Source: Serratia fonticola
GTDB lineage: Bacteria > Pseudomonadota > Gammaproteobacteria > Enterobacterales > Enterobacteriaceae
DNA length: 64,000 bases
Assembly (NCBI RefSeq): GCF_006715025.1
Contig: NZ_VFMK01000001.1
Location: 372,001-436,000, forward strand
Direction of reading: 5' to 3'
Positions within the stretch are counted from its first letter, which is position 1. Each line of letters opens with the position of its first letter. Under the pieces are notes generated by a model, which saw nothing but the letters and a program-made list of their open reading frames with translations, made no database searches and had not been told where the DNA came from. Positions 13,150-22,131 of this stretch are shown piece after piece. The translations under genes were made by a program, and so were the position numbers.

Positions 13150-13419
13150 ATGAAAACGCATCGCGTAAACGAGTTGATTGAGCTGCTACACCCAGCCTGG
13201 CAACAGGATCCGGATCTCAATTTGATTCAGTTTTTGCAAAAGTTGGCGCAGGAAGCCGGCTTTCAGGGTGAGCTAGCCGATCTGAGCGATGATATCTTGA
13301 TCTATCATCTTAAAATGCGCGGCAGTGCTGGTACTGAGCAGATCCCTGGCCTGAAGAAAGATTATGAAGAAGACTTTAAAACAGCGTTGCTACGTGCCCG
13401 CGGCGTAATAAAAGACTAG
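13150..13419 (+). CDS. yihD: YihD family protein (DUF1040)
   Basis: This small, soluble, acidic protein of 89 residues matches E. coli YihD across its whole length (opening KTHRVNELIELLHPAWQQDP, with DILIYHLKMRGSAG in the middle). The molecular function is not established. It is the first gene of the conserved yihD-srkA-dsbA neighbourhood, with 95 bases separating it from srkA. An ERIC element lies immediately upstream, so its promoter is either inside or between the repeat and the start. Confidence 0.92.
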   Translation: MKTHRVNELIELLHPAWQQDPDLNLIQFLQKLAQEAGFQGELADLSDDILIYHLKMRGSAGTEQIPGLKKDYEEDFKTALLRARGVIKD

Positions 13420-13514
13420 CATTATGCAATGCAGTCATCTGATGGCGATGATTGGTGCTACTCTTTCTCTCATTCTTGGCACGCTATTGTCATTTGGCGA
13501 ACTGAACGGCTGTT

Positions 13515-14501
13515 ATGAACAACTCAGCTTTTAATTTTGAAACCCTTTCTCCCGATCTGATTATGGATGCGTTGGAAGGGATTGGTCTGCGTGTTGATTC
13601 CGGGCTGACGGCGCTAAATAGCTATGAAAACCGCGTGTATCAGTTTATGGATGAAGACCGCAAACGATATGTGGTGAAGTTTTACCGGCCGGAGCGTTGG
13701 AGTGCAGAACAAATCGGTGAAGAACACCAGTTTGCTCTTGACCTGTTCCGGAACGAGATCCCGGTGGTGGCGCCACTACAGTTACAGGGAAAGACGCTGC
13801 ATATCCACGCAGGATTCTTTTTTACCGTATTTCCGAGTGTTGGTGGCCGGCAATATGAGATAGATAATCTCGAACAACTGGAATGGGTTGGGCGTTTTCT
13901 TGGCCGTATCCACCAGGTGGGTAGTGAGAGCGCGTTTGTTGAGCGGCCAACGATTGGCGTTGAGGAATATCTCTTGGCACCGCGGCGGGTTCTGGCAAAG
14001 TGCGATTTAGTCCCCAAGGCGCAACGCGATACTTTCCTGCATGCGACAGATACGCTGATAGCGGCTATTAAACCGCATTGGCAGTTGGACTGGCAGCCAT
14101 TGCGATTGCATGGTGACTGCCATCCGGGCAACATCTTGTGGCGTGATGGGCCATTATTTGTCGATCTTGATGATGCTCGTAATGGTCCTGCGATTCAGGA
14201 TTTGTGGATGCTGTTGCACGGTGAACGCCGTGATCAACTGATGCAGTTGGATATTTTGTTGGAAGCCTACGGTGAATTTGCCGAATTCGACCAGCGTGAA
14301 TTGGCATTGATTGAGCCATTGCGGGCCATGCGCATGGTGTATTACCTGGCATGGGTTGCTCGCCGTTGGCAGGATCCTGCATTTCCTAAAAGTTTTCCGT
14401 GGATGACGGAGTCTGATTTTTGGTTATCACAGACGGCGGCATTCACTGAGCAGGTCAAGCTGTTGCAGGAGCCTCCTCTGCAGCTAGTACCAATGTATTG
14501 A
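13515..14501 (+). CDS. srkA: stress response kinase A (SrkA)
   Basis: This is a Ser/Thr protein kinase of the aminoglycoside-phosphotransferase/choline-kinase fold. In E. coli (YihE/RdoA) it counters MazEF-linked death under stress and belongs to the Cpx response. The 328 residues are the normal length. The catalytic loop HGDCHPGNILW starts at residue 199, with the catalytic aspartate at 201, and the metal-binding VDLDDA follows about 16 residues later. The N-terminal lobe has the nucleotide-binding region SYENRVYQF and VVKFYRPERW. It lies 29 bases upstream of dsbA; the pair is co-transcribed in E. coli. No convincing CpxR box was seen in the 95-base upstream gap. Confidence 0.95.
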   Translation: MNNSAFNFETLSPDLIMDALEGIGLRVDSGLTALNSYENRVYQFMDEDRKRYVVKFYRPERWSAEQIGEEHQFALDLFRNEIPVVAPLQLQGKTLHIHAGFFFTVFPSVGGRQYEIDNLEQLEWVGRFLGRIHQVGSESAFVERPTIGVEEYLLAPRRVLAKCDLVPKAQRDTFLHATDTLIAAIKPHWQLDWQPLRLHGDCHPGNILWRDGPLFVDLDDARNGPAIQDLWMLLHGERRDQLMQLDILLEAYGEFAEFDQRELALIEPLRAMRMVYYLAWVARRWQDPAFPKSFPWMTESDFWLSQTAAFTEQVKLLQEPPLQLVPMY

Positions 14502-14530
14502 AGCTTTAACACAATGGAGAGTTTAGTTCT

Positions 14531-15154
14531 ATGAAGAAAATCTGGTTGGCACTTGTTGGCATGGTAATGGCGTTTAGTGCCTCCGCCGCACAATTTAGCG
14601 ACGGTACGCAATACGTCACGTTAGACAAACCGGTGACGGGGGAACCGCAGGTGCTGGAGTTTTTCTCTTTCTACTGCCCGCACTGCTATCAGTTTGAAGA
14701 GGTTTATCATGTGTCCGACGCGGTGAAAAAAGCACTGCCTGAAGGGACCAAGATGACCAAGTATCATGTGGAGTTCCTGGGTCCATTGGGTAAGCAGATG
14801 ACCCAAGCCTGGGCGGTAGCAATGGCGCTGGGTGTTGAAGACAAAATTACCCAACCAATGTTTGAAGCTATTCAGAAGACTCAAACCGTGCAAACCCCAG
14901 ATGACATCCGCAATGTATTTATCAAAGCCGGTGTTTCTGCAGAAGACTATGATTCAGCGTTAAATAGTTTTGTAGTGAAATCTCTGGTGGTTCAACAAGA
15001 GAAAGCGGCAGAAGATTTGCAACTGCGTGGTGTTCCAGCGATATTTGTTAATGGCAAATACATGGTTAAAAACGAAGGTCTGGATACCAGCTCAATGGAA
15101 GCTTATGTGAAACAATTCGCAGAAGTGGTTAAATTCCTGAGTGAGCAAAAGTAA
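14531..15154 (+). CDS. dsbA: thiol:disulfide interchange protein DsbA
   Basis: This periplasmic oxidoreductase introduces disulfides into exported proteins and is re-oxidised by DsbB. The 207 residues include a Sec signal peptide ending SASA (residue 19). The thioredoxin-type active site CPHC lies at 49-52 within FFSFYCPHCYQF. The cis-proline loop GVPAIFVNGKY lies in the C-terminal part. A GGAGAG ribosome-binding site precedes the ATG, and a strong terminator follows. Clients in this window may include the fimbrial chaperone and subunits, all with cysteine pairs. Confidence 0.98.
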   Translation: MKKIWLALVGMVMAFSASAAQFSDGTQYVTLDKPVTGEPQVLEFFSFYCPHCYQFEEVYHVSDAVKKALPEGTKMTKYHVEFLGPLGKQMTQAWAVAMALGVEDKITQPMFEAIQKTQTVQTPDDIRNVFIKAGVSAEDYDSALNSFVVKSLVVQQEKAAEDLQLRGVPAIFVNGKYMVKNEGLDTSSMEAYVKQFAEVVKFLSEQK

Positions 15155-15170
15155 TCTGAACCAAGAGAAA

Positions 15171-15196
15171 AACGCCGGTTAACCCGGCGTTTTTTT
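15171..15196 (+). terminator. dsbA terminator
   Basis: AACGCCGG / CCGGCGTT stem with a five-base loop and a T7 tail, 16 bases after the dsbA stop. The IS200-type element begins just downstream. Confidence 0.95.
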
Positions 15197-15339
15197 GTAT
15201 GCAGAAAACCCCCAGCTAGGCTGGGGGTTCCGTAAAGCTTTCAGCTTTGGGCCAGTTATAAAAACCCCTTTTGATTTGTTAAAACAGCTTGCGGTCTGGC
15301 AACTGCAACTATCCAACAAGAAATCAAAAGGGGGTCCCT

Positions 15340-15798
15340 ATGAGGGACGAAAAGAGCTTAGCGCACACGCGATGGAACTGTAAATATCACAGAGTATTTG
15401 CGCCGAAGTACCGAAGACAGGTGTTCTACGGTGAAAAGCGCAAAGCGATTGGCAGTATCTTAAGAAAGCTGTGCGAATGGAAGAACGTGAATATTCTGGA
15501 GGCGGAATGTTGTGTGGATCATATCCATATGCTTCTGGAAATCCCCCCCAAGATGAGTGTGTCGGGCTTTATGGGATACCTGAAGGGAAAGAGCAGCCTG
15601 ATGCTTTATGAGCAGTTTGGGGATTTGAAGTTCAAATATCGTAACAGGGAGTTTTGGTGTCGCGGGTATTACGTTGATACGGTTGGGAAAAATACAGCCA
15701 GGATACAAGAATACATAAAGCACCAACTGGAAGAGGATAAGATGGGTGAGCAGTTGTCGCTCCCCTATCCGGGTAGCCCGTTTACGGGCCGTAAGTAA
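15340..15798 (+). CDS. tnpA: IS200-type HUH transposase TnpA
   Basis: This single-strand transposase of the Y1 HUH class excises and inserts the element as circular single-stranded DNA during replication. From the ATG at 15340 the protein is 152 residues, the normal IS200 size. The HUH motif is in VDHIHMLLEIPP. The C-terminal helix VGKNTARIQEYIKHQLEED carries the catalytic tyrosine. An upstream in-frame ATG at 15289 would add 17 residues unlike the family. A GGGGG ribosome-binding site sits close to the start. In IS200 translation is normally held very low by leader structure and an antisense RNA. The frame is intact, so the copy may be active. Confidence 0.95.
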   Translation: MRDEKSLAHTRWNCKYHRVFAPKYRRQVFYGEKRKAIGSILRKLCEWKNVNILEAECCVDHIHMLLEIPPKMSVSGFMGYLKGKSSLMLYEQFGDLKFKYRNREFWCRGYYVDTVGKNTARIQEYIKHQLEEDKMGEQLSLPYPGSPFTGRK

Positions 15799-15873
15799 TC
15801 CATAGATGCAAATGTCAGATCGCGATGCGCCTGTTAGGGCGCGGCTGGCAACAGAGCCTTATAGGCGCATATG

Positions 15874-15904
15874 AAAAACCTCCGGCTATGCCGGAGGATA
15901 TTTA
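15874..15904 (-). terminator. IS right-end hairpin acting as yihG terminator
   Basis: Read on the minus strand, the eight-base stem CCTCCGGC/GCCGGAGG (loop of three) is followed by TTTTT. It begins a few bases after the yihG stop at 15905. It belongs to the insertion sequence but is well placed to end yihG transcripts. Confidence 0.7.
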
Positions 15905-16801
15905 TTAACCATAATGACGTTTGAGCTTCTCAAGCAAATCATCTTTTTCCTGCCACAGCGTATTCAACCAAAGCTGGAATTTACGCTTAAACACTTTGTC
16001 ATTGAAGTAATCCCCGCGCAGAGTGTTATCGATGGGCAAACATTCAATTCTGACGACAATGCGTTTCAGTCGCCCGCGCAACATGTCCATAAAAGGATGC
16101 TCATGGTTATCCGGGTAGAGCAGAGTAATATTCAAAACCTTATCAAATTGCTGGCCAAGTGCGTTGAGCGTAAAGGCGATGCCAGCCGCTTTAGGCGCCA
16201 GTAAATTGCGATAAGGGGAACCGCTTTTAATCTTTTTAGCTTCAGTAAAACGAGAACCCTCAACGAAATTGACGATGGTGGTCGGACGTAAGCGGAACTT
16301 CTCACAAGAGCGCCGCGTCGTTTCAATATCAAGCCCTCGCTTTTCCGGGTGTTTAAGCAGATAGGCGCGTGAATAACGTCTCATAAAAGGCATGTCCAAA
16401 GCCCAGCAGGCTAGCCCGACGAAGGGGACCCATGCCAACTGTTGCTTGAGAAAATACTTGTTCATTGGTATGTAGTTACGGAATAACACACAGAGCACCA
16501 CAACATCCGCCCAGCTTTCATGATTGCTGATCAGCAGGTACCAATTCTTTTTCCCCAGTCCTTGCAGCCCTTTAATATCCCACTCTATACCACGGTTAAT
16601 GCGCAATAACACCGTCAGACACTGGCACCAGCACCACATCATGAAATCAGCAAAGGCAGAGATGTATCTCCAAACGGCAGGGAGAGGGATCAATAATTTG
16701 AGGATCCCGGCCAGCGCAATAGGGATCGAACACAGTACCGTCACGACAAGGGCAAGCAGCGCAGAAAAGATAAAAATAACAGGGGATAACAAATTTGGCA
16801 T
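15905..16801 (-). CDS. yihG: PlsC-family acyltransferase YihG
   Basis: This inner-membrane acyltransferase of the LPLAT family is related to 1-acylglycerol-3-phosphate acyltransferases; E. coli YihG influences phospholipid acyl composition. The 298 residues begin with a hydrophobic segment (about residues 5-40). The catalytic HX4D motif NHESWAD has His94 and Asp99, and the substrate-binding motif is VEGSRFT (181-184 for EGSR). The C-terminus, ending KLKRHYG, is shorter than that of the roughly 310-residue E. coli protein. It lies exactly where the insertion sequence abuts, so the stop codon may have been created or shifted by that insertion. The motifs are all intact, so activity is expected. 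Confidence 0.92.
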   Translation of the reverse strand: MPNLLSPVIFIFSALLALVVTVLCSIPIALAGILKLLIPLPAVWRYISAFADFMMWCWCQCLTVLLRINRGIEWDIKGLQGLGKKNWYLLISNHESWADVVVLCVLFRNYIPMNKYFLKQQLAWVPFVGLACWALDMPFMRRYSRAYLLKHPEKRGLDIETTRRSCEKFRLRPTTIVNFVEGSRFTEAKKIKSGSPYRNLLAPKAAGIAFTLNALGQQFDKVLNITLLYPDNHEHPFMDMLRGRLKRIVVRIECLPIDNTLRGDYFNDKVFKRKFQLWLNTLWQEKDDLLEKLKRHYG

Positions 16802-17304
16802 GGGTTAGGTACTGATGGTTGATGGAAGCATCGTTACATACGCTAGTACGTACGAACAAAAAAATATTTTAACAGAATTCTGTGAAAGGTAACGTAGCTA
16901 AAACTCTGCCTTTTTATCTGCAGATAAATAGTCAGGCTGGGGGGACGCGTGCAAGTTTTTAATCCTGTGCTATGGTAATTGAGGCGTCAAAATTGATTAA
17001 TTGTGCGATTAAAATCCGGCGCCAGTTATATCCACAAATTGCCTGAAAGGCGATAAATAGCCGCTGGTAAAACCGCTTCTTTTAACAGTGTGATTTAAAT
17101 AAGAATTTTATAACCCGCTATAACAACATTTGCGTCGTTATAATTCGGTCTCTATTCTATGCACAAAGTTATCCACAGGCAGGATCTTGCGGATCGTCTC
17201 TCATAATCTCATCTAATTTCGTCATTATGCACGCTAAGATTCGTCACCAGCGGCTAGCTATGGCATGCTTACCCCAGTCCTTTTCACAAAGAAAAAGAAA
17301 CGTT
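16802..17304. promoter_or_regulatory. divergent yihG-polA intergenic region with DnaA box
   Basis: This is about 500 bases without a convincing gene. It contains a perfect DnaA box TTATCCACA at 17169-17177 and a weaker relative (ATATCCACA) near 17030. DnaA boxes upstream of polA are known in E. coli, where DnaA stimulates polA expression. The A/T-rich stretch at 17090-17160 probably holds the polA promoter. Part of this stretch could be read as an N-terminal extension of PolA, but it is not conserved. Confidence 0.6.
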
Positions 17305-20100
17305 ATGGCCCAGATTGCAGAAAACCCATTAATCCTGGTGGATGGCTCCTCTTACCTTTACCGCGCCTACCATGCCTTCCCACCGCTGACTAATTCGGCC
17401 GGTGAGCCAACTGGAGCGATGTACGGTGTATTGAACATGCTGCGTAGCCTGTTGCTGCAGTATACCCCCAGCCATGTTGCGGTGGTGTTTGATGCTAAAG
17501 GGAAAACCTTCCGTGATGACCTGTTTGCCGAATATAAATCACATCGGCCGCCAATGCCGGACGATCTGCGCGCGCAGATCGAACCGCTGCACCAGATGGT
17601 AAAAGCCATGGGGCTCCCGTTGTTGGTCACACCCGGCGTAGAAGCCGATGACGTCATCGGCACTCTGGCGCAAGAAGCGGAAAAAGCCGGTCATGCGGTG
17701 TTAATCAGTACCGGCGATAAGGATATGGCGCAGTTGGTAACGCCTAATATCACGCTGATCAACACGATGAACAATACTATCCTTGGCCCGCAGGAGGTTT
17801 GCGATAAGTATGGTATTCCACCGGAATTGATAATCGATTTCCTGGCGCTGATGGGCGATTCATCGGATAACATCCCTGGCGTGCCGGGGGTCGGTGAAAA
17901 GACGGCCCAGGCGTTGTTGCAGGGGCTTGGGGGGCTGGATACCCTTTATGCCAATCTGGACAGCATTGCTACGCTGAGTTTCCGTGGTGCTAAAACCATG
18001 GCGGCCAAGTTGGAGCAGAACAAAGAGGTCGCCTATCTCTCTTACAAACTGGCGACGATTAAAACCGACGTTGAGCTGGATCTGAGTTGCGCGGAATTGA
18101 CGGTCAGTTCACCGGATGTTGACCAACTGCAAGCGTTGTTTAAACGCTACGAATTCAAGCGCTGGATGGCCGATGTTGAAGCGGGGACCTGGTTGGAAAA
18201 CAAAGGGCCTGGCCGTAAGGCGAGCGCTGCAGCAAAACCTGCGGCACCCGCAGAAACGCCAAGGGCTGCCTCAGAAGCGACTTTATCGCAGGAAGGGTAT
18301 GTCACTATTCTGGATGAAGAAACCTTTGCAGATTGGATACAACGCCTGAAAAAAGCCGAGGTTTTTGCTTTTGATACTGAAACCGATGGCCTCGATACCC
18401 TGACGGCAAACTTGATTGGCCTGTCTTTTGCCATTGAGCCAGGCGTCGCGGCCTATTTGCCTGTGGCGCACGATTATCTGGATGCGCCGCCACAGTTGGA
18501 TCGCAACCATGTTCTAGCCACGCTAAAACCCCTGCTGGAAGATGAAAAAGCATTGAAGGTAGGGCAAAACCTGAAGTTCGATAAGAGCCTGCTGGCGCGC
18601 TATGACATCGATTTGCGCGGTATTGCCTACGACACCATGCTTGAGTCTTATGTTCTGGACAGCGTCAGTGGCCGCCATGACATGGATAGCTTGGCCGATC
18701 GTTATCTTGGGCACAAAACCATCACCTTTGAAGAGATCGCTGGCAAGGGCAAAAATCAGCTGACTTTTAACCAGATTGCCCTTGAGCAGGCGGCTCCTTA
18801 TGCGGCGGAAGATGCCGATGTTACGCTGCAACTGCATTTGGCGATGTGGCCAAAGCTGAAAGAAAGCAAAGCGTTGCTGACGGTATTCAATGACATTGAA
18901 ATGCCGTTGCTGCCAGTACTTTCGCATATTGAACGAACCGGTGTTCTGATTGATCCTAATATTTTGGCTGCACACTCCAAAGAGCTGACCAAACGCCTGG
19001 CGGAACTTGAGGTCCAGGCGCATGAGCTGGCTGAAGAGCCGTTTAATCTGGCCTCAACCAAGCAGCTGCAGGCTATTTTGTATGAAAAACAAAAGCTGCC
19101 GATACTGAAGAAAACTCCGGGCGGTGCTCCTTCAACCAACGAAGAGGTACTGGCCGAACTGGCCCTGGATTACCCATTGCCAAAAGTGATCCTGGAATAC
19201 CGTGGTCTGGCGAAACTGAAAACCACCTATACCGATAAACTGCCGCTGATGATCAACCCGGTCAGTGGGCGGGTACACACTTCGTATCATCAGGCTGTAA
19301 CGGCAACGGGCCGTCTTTCATCCAGCGATCCAAACCTGCAGAACATCCCAGTACGTAACGATGAGGGCCGCCGCATCCGTCAGGCATTCATCGCGCCGGA
19401 AGGTTATCGTATTGTTGCTGCGGACTATTCGCAGATTGAACTGCGTATTATGGCGCATTTATCACAGGATGAAGGGCTACTGAAGGCATTTGCCGAGGGC
19501 AAAGATATTCACCGGGCCACGGCGGCAGAAGTGTTTGGCTTGGCGTTGGACAAAGTCACCAACGAGCAACGTCGCAGCGCCAAGGCGATTAACTTTGGTC
19601 TGATCTATGGTATGAGTGCATTTGGCCTGGCGCGGCAGTTGGGGATCCCACGTGGTGAAGCGCAGCGTTATATGGATCTGTACTTCGAACGCTACCCCGG
19701 TGTGCTGGAATACATGGAGCGCACCCGGCAACAGGCAGCCGATCAAGGCTATGTCAGTACCTTGGACGGCCGCCGGTTGTACTTGCCGGATGTGCGTTCC
19801 AGTAATGGTATGCGCCGCAAGGCTGCCGAGCGCGCGGCGATTAATGCCCCAATGCAGGGGACAGCAGCGGATATCATCAAGCGCGCAATGATTGAGGTGG
19901 ATGCCTGGCTACAAGGGCCGGAGAAGCCGTTGGTGCGCATGATTATGCAGGTACACGATGAACTGGTGTTTGAAATCCATGAGTCGGTCATTGATGCTGC
20001 CAGCCAGCGTATTCATGAGTTGATGGAAAACAGCATGACACTGGCGGTGCCATTAAAAGTGGATGTTGGCGTGGGTAAAAACTGGGATGAGGCTCACTGA
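17305..20100 (+). CDS. polA: DNA polymerase I
   Basis: This is the repair and Okazaki-fragment-processing polymerase. The 931 residues have three domains: an N-terminal 5' flap nuclease (opening NPLILVDGSSYLYRAYHAF; ISTGDKDMAQLV), a 3'-5' proofreading exonuclease (AFDTETDGLD, with Asp357 and Glu359), and the polymerase. Polymerase motif A is AADYSQIELR (Asp707), motif B RRSAKAINFGLIYG, and motif C MQVHDELVFEI (Asp885). The proofreading residues are intact. The start at 17305 gives the conserved AQIAENPLILVDG N-terminus; an in-frame ATG at 17227 would add 26 unconserved residues. A DnaA box lies upstream, and Spot 42 RNA follows 173 bases downstream, as in E. coli. Confidence 0.97.
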   Translation: MAQIAENPLILVDGSSYLYRAYHAFPPLTNSAGEPTGAMYGVLNMLRSLLLQYTPSHVAVVFDAKGKTFRDDLFAEYKSHRPPMPDDLRAQIEPLHQMVKAMGLPLLVTPGVEADDVIGTLAQEAEKAGHAVLISTGDKDMAQLVTPNITLINTMNNTILGPQEVCDKYGIPPELIIDFLALMGDSSDNIPGVPGVGEKTAQALLQGLGGLDTLYANLDSIATLSFRGAKTMAAKLEQNKEVAYLSYKLATIKTDVELDLSCAELTVSSPDVDQLQALFKRYEFKRWMADVEAGTWLENKGPGRKASAAAKPAAPAETPRAASEATLSQEGYVTILDEETFADWIQRLKKAEVFAFDTETDGLDTLTANLIGLSFAIEPGVAAYLPVAHDYLDAPPQLDRNHVLATLKPLLEDEKALKVGQNLKFDKSLLARYDIDLRGIAYDTMLESYVLDSVSGRHDMDSLADRYLGHKTITFEEIAGKGKNQLTFNQIALEQAAPYAAEDADVTLQLHLAMWPKLKESKALLTVFNDIEMPLLPVLSHIERTGVLIDPNILAAHSKELTKRLAELEVQAHELAEEPFNLASTKQLQAILYEKQKLPILKKTPGGAPSTNEEVLAELALDYPLPKVILEYRGLAKLKTTYTDKLPLMINPVSGRVHTSYHQAVTATGRLSSSDPNLQNIPVRNDEGRRIRQAFIAPEGYRIVAADYSQIELRIMAHLSQDEGLLKAFAEGKDIHRATAAEVFGLALDKVTNEQRRSAKAINFGLIYGMSAFGLARQLGIPRGEAQRYMDLYFERYPGVLEYMERTRQQAADQGYVSTLDGRRLYLPDVRSSNGMRRKAAERAAINAPMQGTAADIIKRAMIEVDAWLQGPEKPLVRMIMQVHDELVFEIHESVIDAASQRIHELMENSMTLAVPLKVDVGVGKNWDEAH

Positions 20101-20273
20101 TTGCCCGCGAGGACGCGTTTTTCCTAACTGGCGATAACCTAAGCATTTTTAGTAATTGAGCAACATGACTTGGTGATTGTTTCCGCGAAACGGCCACTCT
20201 TACAGCGCTACCTATGTAAGTAAACTACAAAAAATTCTTTTGCAGCGTGAAAAAATGATGTAGAGTTACAGGC

Positions 20274-20381
20274 GTAGGGTACAGAGGTAAGATGTTCTAT
20301 CTTTCAGACCTTTTACTTCACGTAATCGGATTTGGCTGAATATTTAGCCGCCCCAGTCAGTATTGGCTGGGGCGTTTTTTA
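20274..20381 (+). ncRNA. spf: Spot 42 small RNA
   Basis: This Hfq-dependent sRNA mediates catabolite repression by pairing with mRNAs of carbon-use genes; in E. coli CRP-cAMP represses it. The 108 bases start GTAGGGTACAGAGGTAAGAT and are almost identical to the E. coli RNA. They end in the CCCCAGTC...GGCTGGGG terminator hairpin and a T-run. The location downstream of polA and before engB is the conserved one. Between 20382 and 20570 no further gene is seen. Confidence 0.97.
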
Positions 20382-20570
20382 TTGTAAAAACAAAGGAAAA
20401 CCATCGGTTTTTCTTATCGAAGCTCTGTTTTCCTCCGCCAAGAGAATGGCGGGATAGGCCCCTTTTTCAACATCGCCCGCCGCAAATTCATCATAAGTTC
20501 TTCTGATGGCTTTTGGTCAAAACTGTAATTAGATAACAAAATAAAGCATCAGATGGCGTAGCGTTGGCGT

Positions 20571-20597
20571 AAAAAAACCGATGCAAGAGCATCGGTT
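20571..20597 (-). terminator. engB terminator
   Basis: On the minus strand, AACCGATGC / GCATCGGTT with a short loop is followed by a run of seven T. It lies 20 bases after the engB stop. Confidence 0.92.
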
Positions 20598-20616
20598 CAG
20601 ATTGTTGGCTAGAGAA

Positions 20617-21264
20617 CTATTCTTCGTTGCTCTCTTCTTCCGGCAAGACTTCTGGTGGGATCTCATTAAACCAGGTATTCAGCTTCTGACTGAGTTTGTC
20701 TACGCCGATCTTTTTCGGTGAAGAGAAGGCTTCTACCTGAATATCCCCCATAAACGGCAATACGGCTTCACGCACCATATTTAGCTGAGCCTTACGTGCG
20801 CCAGAGGCCAGTTTATCGGCCTTGGTCAAGAGAACCAGCACTGGGGTACCAACATCGACGGCCCACTGAATCATTTGCTGATCCAGATCTTTCAGCGGAT
20901 GGCGGATATCCATTAACACCACCAGGCCTTTCAGGCAGTTACGCATCTGCAAGTATTCACCCAGCGCCCGCTGCCATTTCCGCTTCATCTCTTCCGGGAC
21001 TTCGGCATAGCCATAACCCGGCAGGTCGACCAGACGAATACCTTCTTCCACTTCAAACAGGTTAATCAACTGAGTACGACCCGGTGTTTTACTGGTGCGT
21101 GCCAGGCTTTTCTGATTAGTCAGGGTATTCAGTGCGCTGGATTTACCGGCGTTGGAGCGGCCAGCGAACGCAACCTCAATACCTTCATCCCCCGGAAGGT
21201 GGCGAATATCGGGCGCACTGGTGACGAAATGGGTCACATGGTAATTGTAATTCTTGCTGGTCAA
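20617..21264 (-). CDS. engB: ribosome biogenesis GTP-binding protein EngB (YihA/YsxC)
   Basis: This essential small GTPase is needed for large-subunit assembly. The 215 residues show all G motifs: G1 AGRSNAGKS (34-42), G2-region TPGRTQ, G3 DLPGYG (80-85), G4 TKADK and G5 FSSPKK. The tail is acidic (LPEEESNEE). It is convergent with spf and divergent from csrC. The start ATG follows conserved spacing and gives the usual SKNYNYHVTHFVTSAPDI opening. Confidence 0.97.
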   Translation of the reverse strand: MTSKNYNYHVTHFVTSAPDIRHLPGDEGIEVAFAGRSNAGKSSALNTLTNQKSLARTSKTPGRTQLINLFEVEEGIRLVDLPGYGYAEVPEEMKRKWQRALGEYLQMRNCLKGLVVLMDIRHPLKDLDQQMIQWAVDVGTPVLVLLTKADKLASGARKAQLNMVREAVLPFMGDIQVEAFSSPKKIGVDKLSQKLNTWFNEIPPEVLPEEESNEE

Positions 21265-21544
21265 AATTTTCGTCTCCGTGAGGATGGCTATCTGGTGGGC
21301 GATTATAACTGCATCAGCGATAAAATGGTGTGTTTCTCGGTTTTTAAGCGCTTAACCACAATATTGATGTGGTAAAAAGGCGCCATCCGTGTGAGACATT
21401 GACCATTCGAATAAGGGGCAATGACGCTTTATTCGAAAGCGAATTTTATTCTTTTTATTATAAAACAATAGATTATGTTTTCATTGGTGAAGATATCGCT
21501 GTAAGCCCGTTGTAGGTACCTTGAGTGCAACCCATAAAAGCGTA

Positions 21545-21927
21545 AAGTAGGTTGCAACGCAGGACGCGAAGGAAACAGGAACATCCAGGAAGGGTGACAA
21601 ATCTCAGGGAATACACAGGGTGTGTAATGAGTACCAGGATGATGTCAGAAGGAATTGAGACTATTTGTACCGGAGTGTATAAATAGCATATGGATGGTGA
21701 AGTAACTGCAATTTGGATGCACGCGGGAAGCGCACTCAGGAAGAGTGGTTGTGTAAGGATTGCGCCAAGGACGATTCTCCCTTCAGGATGAAGGACGTAG
21801 TTGCAGGGAATGCGGTTATAGCAGATGGAAAGACCGGGACGTTGAGTGTGCGCATGGAGCGCGTAGCAAGAATACCCTTCGACTGAAGGTGTGAAATAGG
21901 CGGCAGGTTTAACCTGCCGCCTTTTTT
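21545..21927 (+). ncRNA. csrC: CsrC regulatory RNA (CsrA-sequestering)
   Basis: This noncoding RNA titrates the translational regulator CsrA/RsmA. It sits in the conserved place between engB and yihI. About 20 GGA triplets occur between 21562 and 21858, many as AGGA, CAGGA or AAGGA in predicted hairpin loops, the CsrA-binding signature. A strong terminator closes it at 21898-21927 (GGCGGCAGG / CCTGCCGCC, then T6). The 5' end is inferred; at over 300 bases it would exceed the roughly 250-base E. coli RNA. Transcription is expected to depend on BarA/UvrY; no UvrY site was confirmed by eye. Confidence 0.88.
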
Positions 21928-21973
21928 CTTTGTCTGCTTTCTGCTAGATTCCGCCGCAATCGTATAGCAACTC

Positions 21974-22100
21974 TATACCCAATGGATTTCAGGTTGCAGC
22001 TAGATGGTAAGGGTGTGAGTCCCCAGGAGCTTACTTAAGTAAGTGGCTGAGGGCAGAACACGTAAACAACAAGGCTGCTGCTTGAAAGGCGACGGGTATA
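21974..22100 (+). repeat. ERIC element (full length, 127 bp)
   Basis: Exactly 127 bases from TATACCCAATGG to GACGGGTATA, with the central GAGCTTACTTAAGTAAGTG core. It lies between the csrC terminator and yihI, 31 bases before the yihI start. Confidence 0.93.
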
Positions 22101-22131
22101 TACTGAAATGACATCCTTAAGAGTATAAGCC

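Larger units (their letters stand above)
15200..15904 (+). mobile_element. IS200/IS605-family insertion sequence (IS200/IS1541 type)
   Basis: This is a single-gene element of about 705 bases. It has no terminal inverted repeats but has subterminal hairpins at both ends: AACCCCCAGC/GCTGGGGGTT at 15207-15229 and CCTCCGGC/GCCGGAGG at 15879-15897. These are the features recognised by HUH transposases of this family. Exact ends are approximate. It lies between the dsbA terminator and the yihG stop codon, where E. coli K-12 carries yihF. The right hairpin, read leftward, has a T-run and should terminate yihG transcription. Confidence 0.92.

Noticed and set aside
17227..17304. N-terminal extension of PolA
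   Set aside because: The extra 26 residues are not conserved and the ATG at 17305 gives the family start.
16802..17304. A replication origin suggested by DnaA boxes
   Set aside because: Only one perfect box and one weak relative are present, with no box cluster or origin-type AT-rich unwinding repeats; the polA promoter explains the site.
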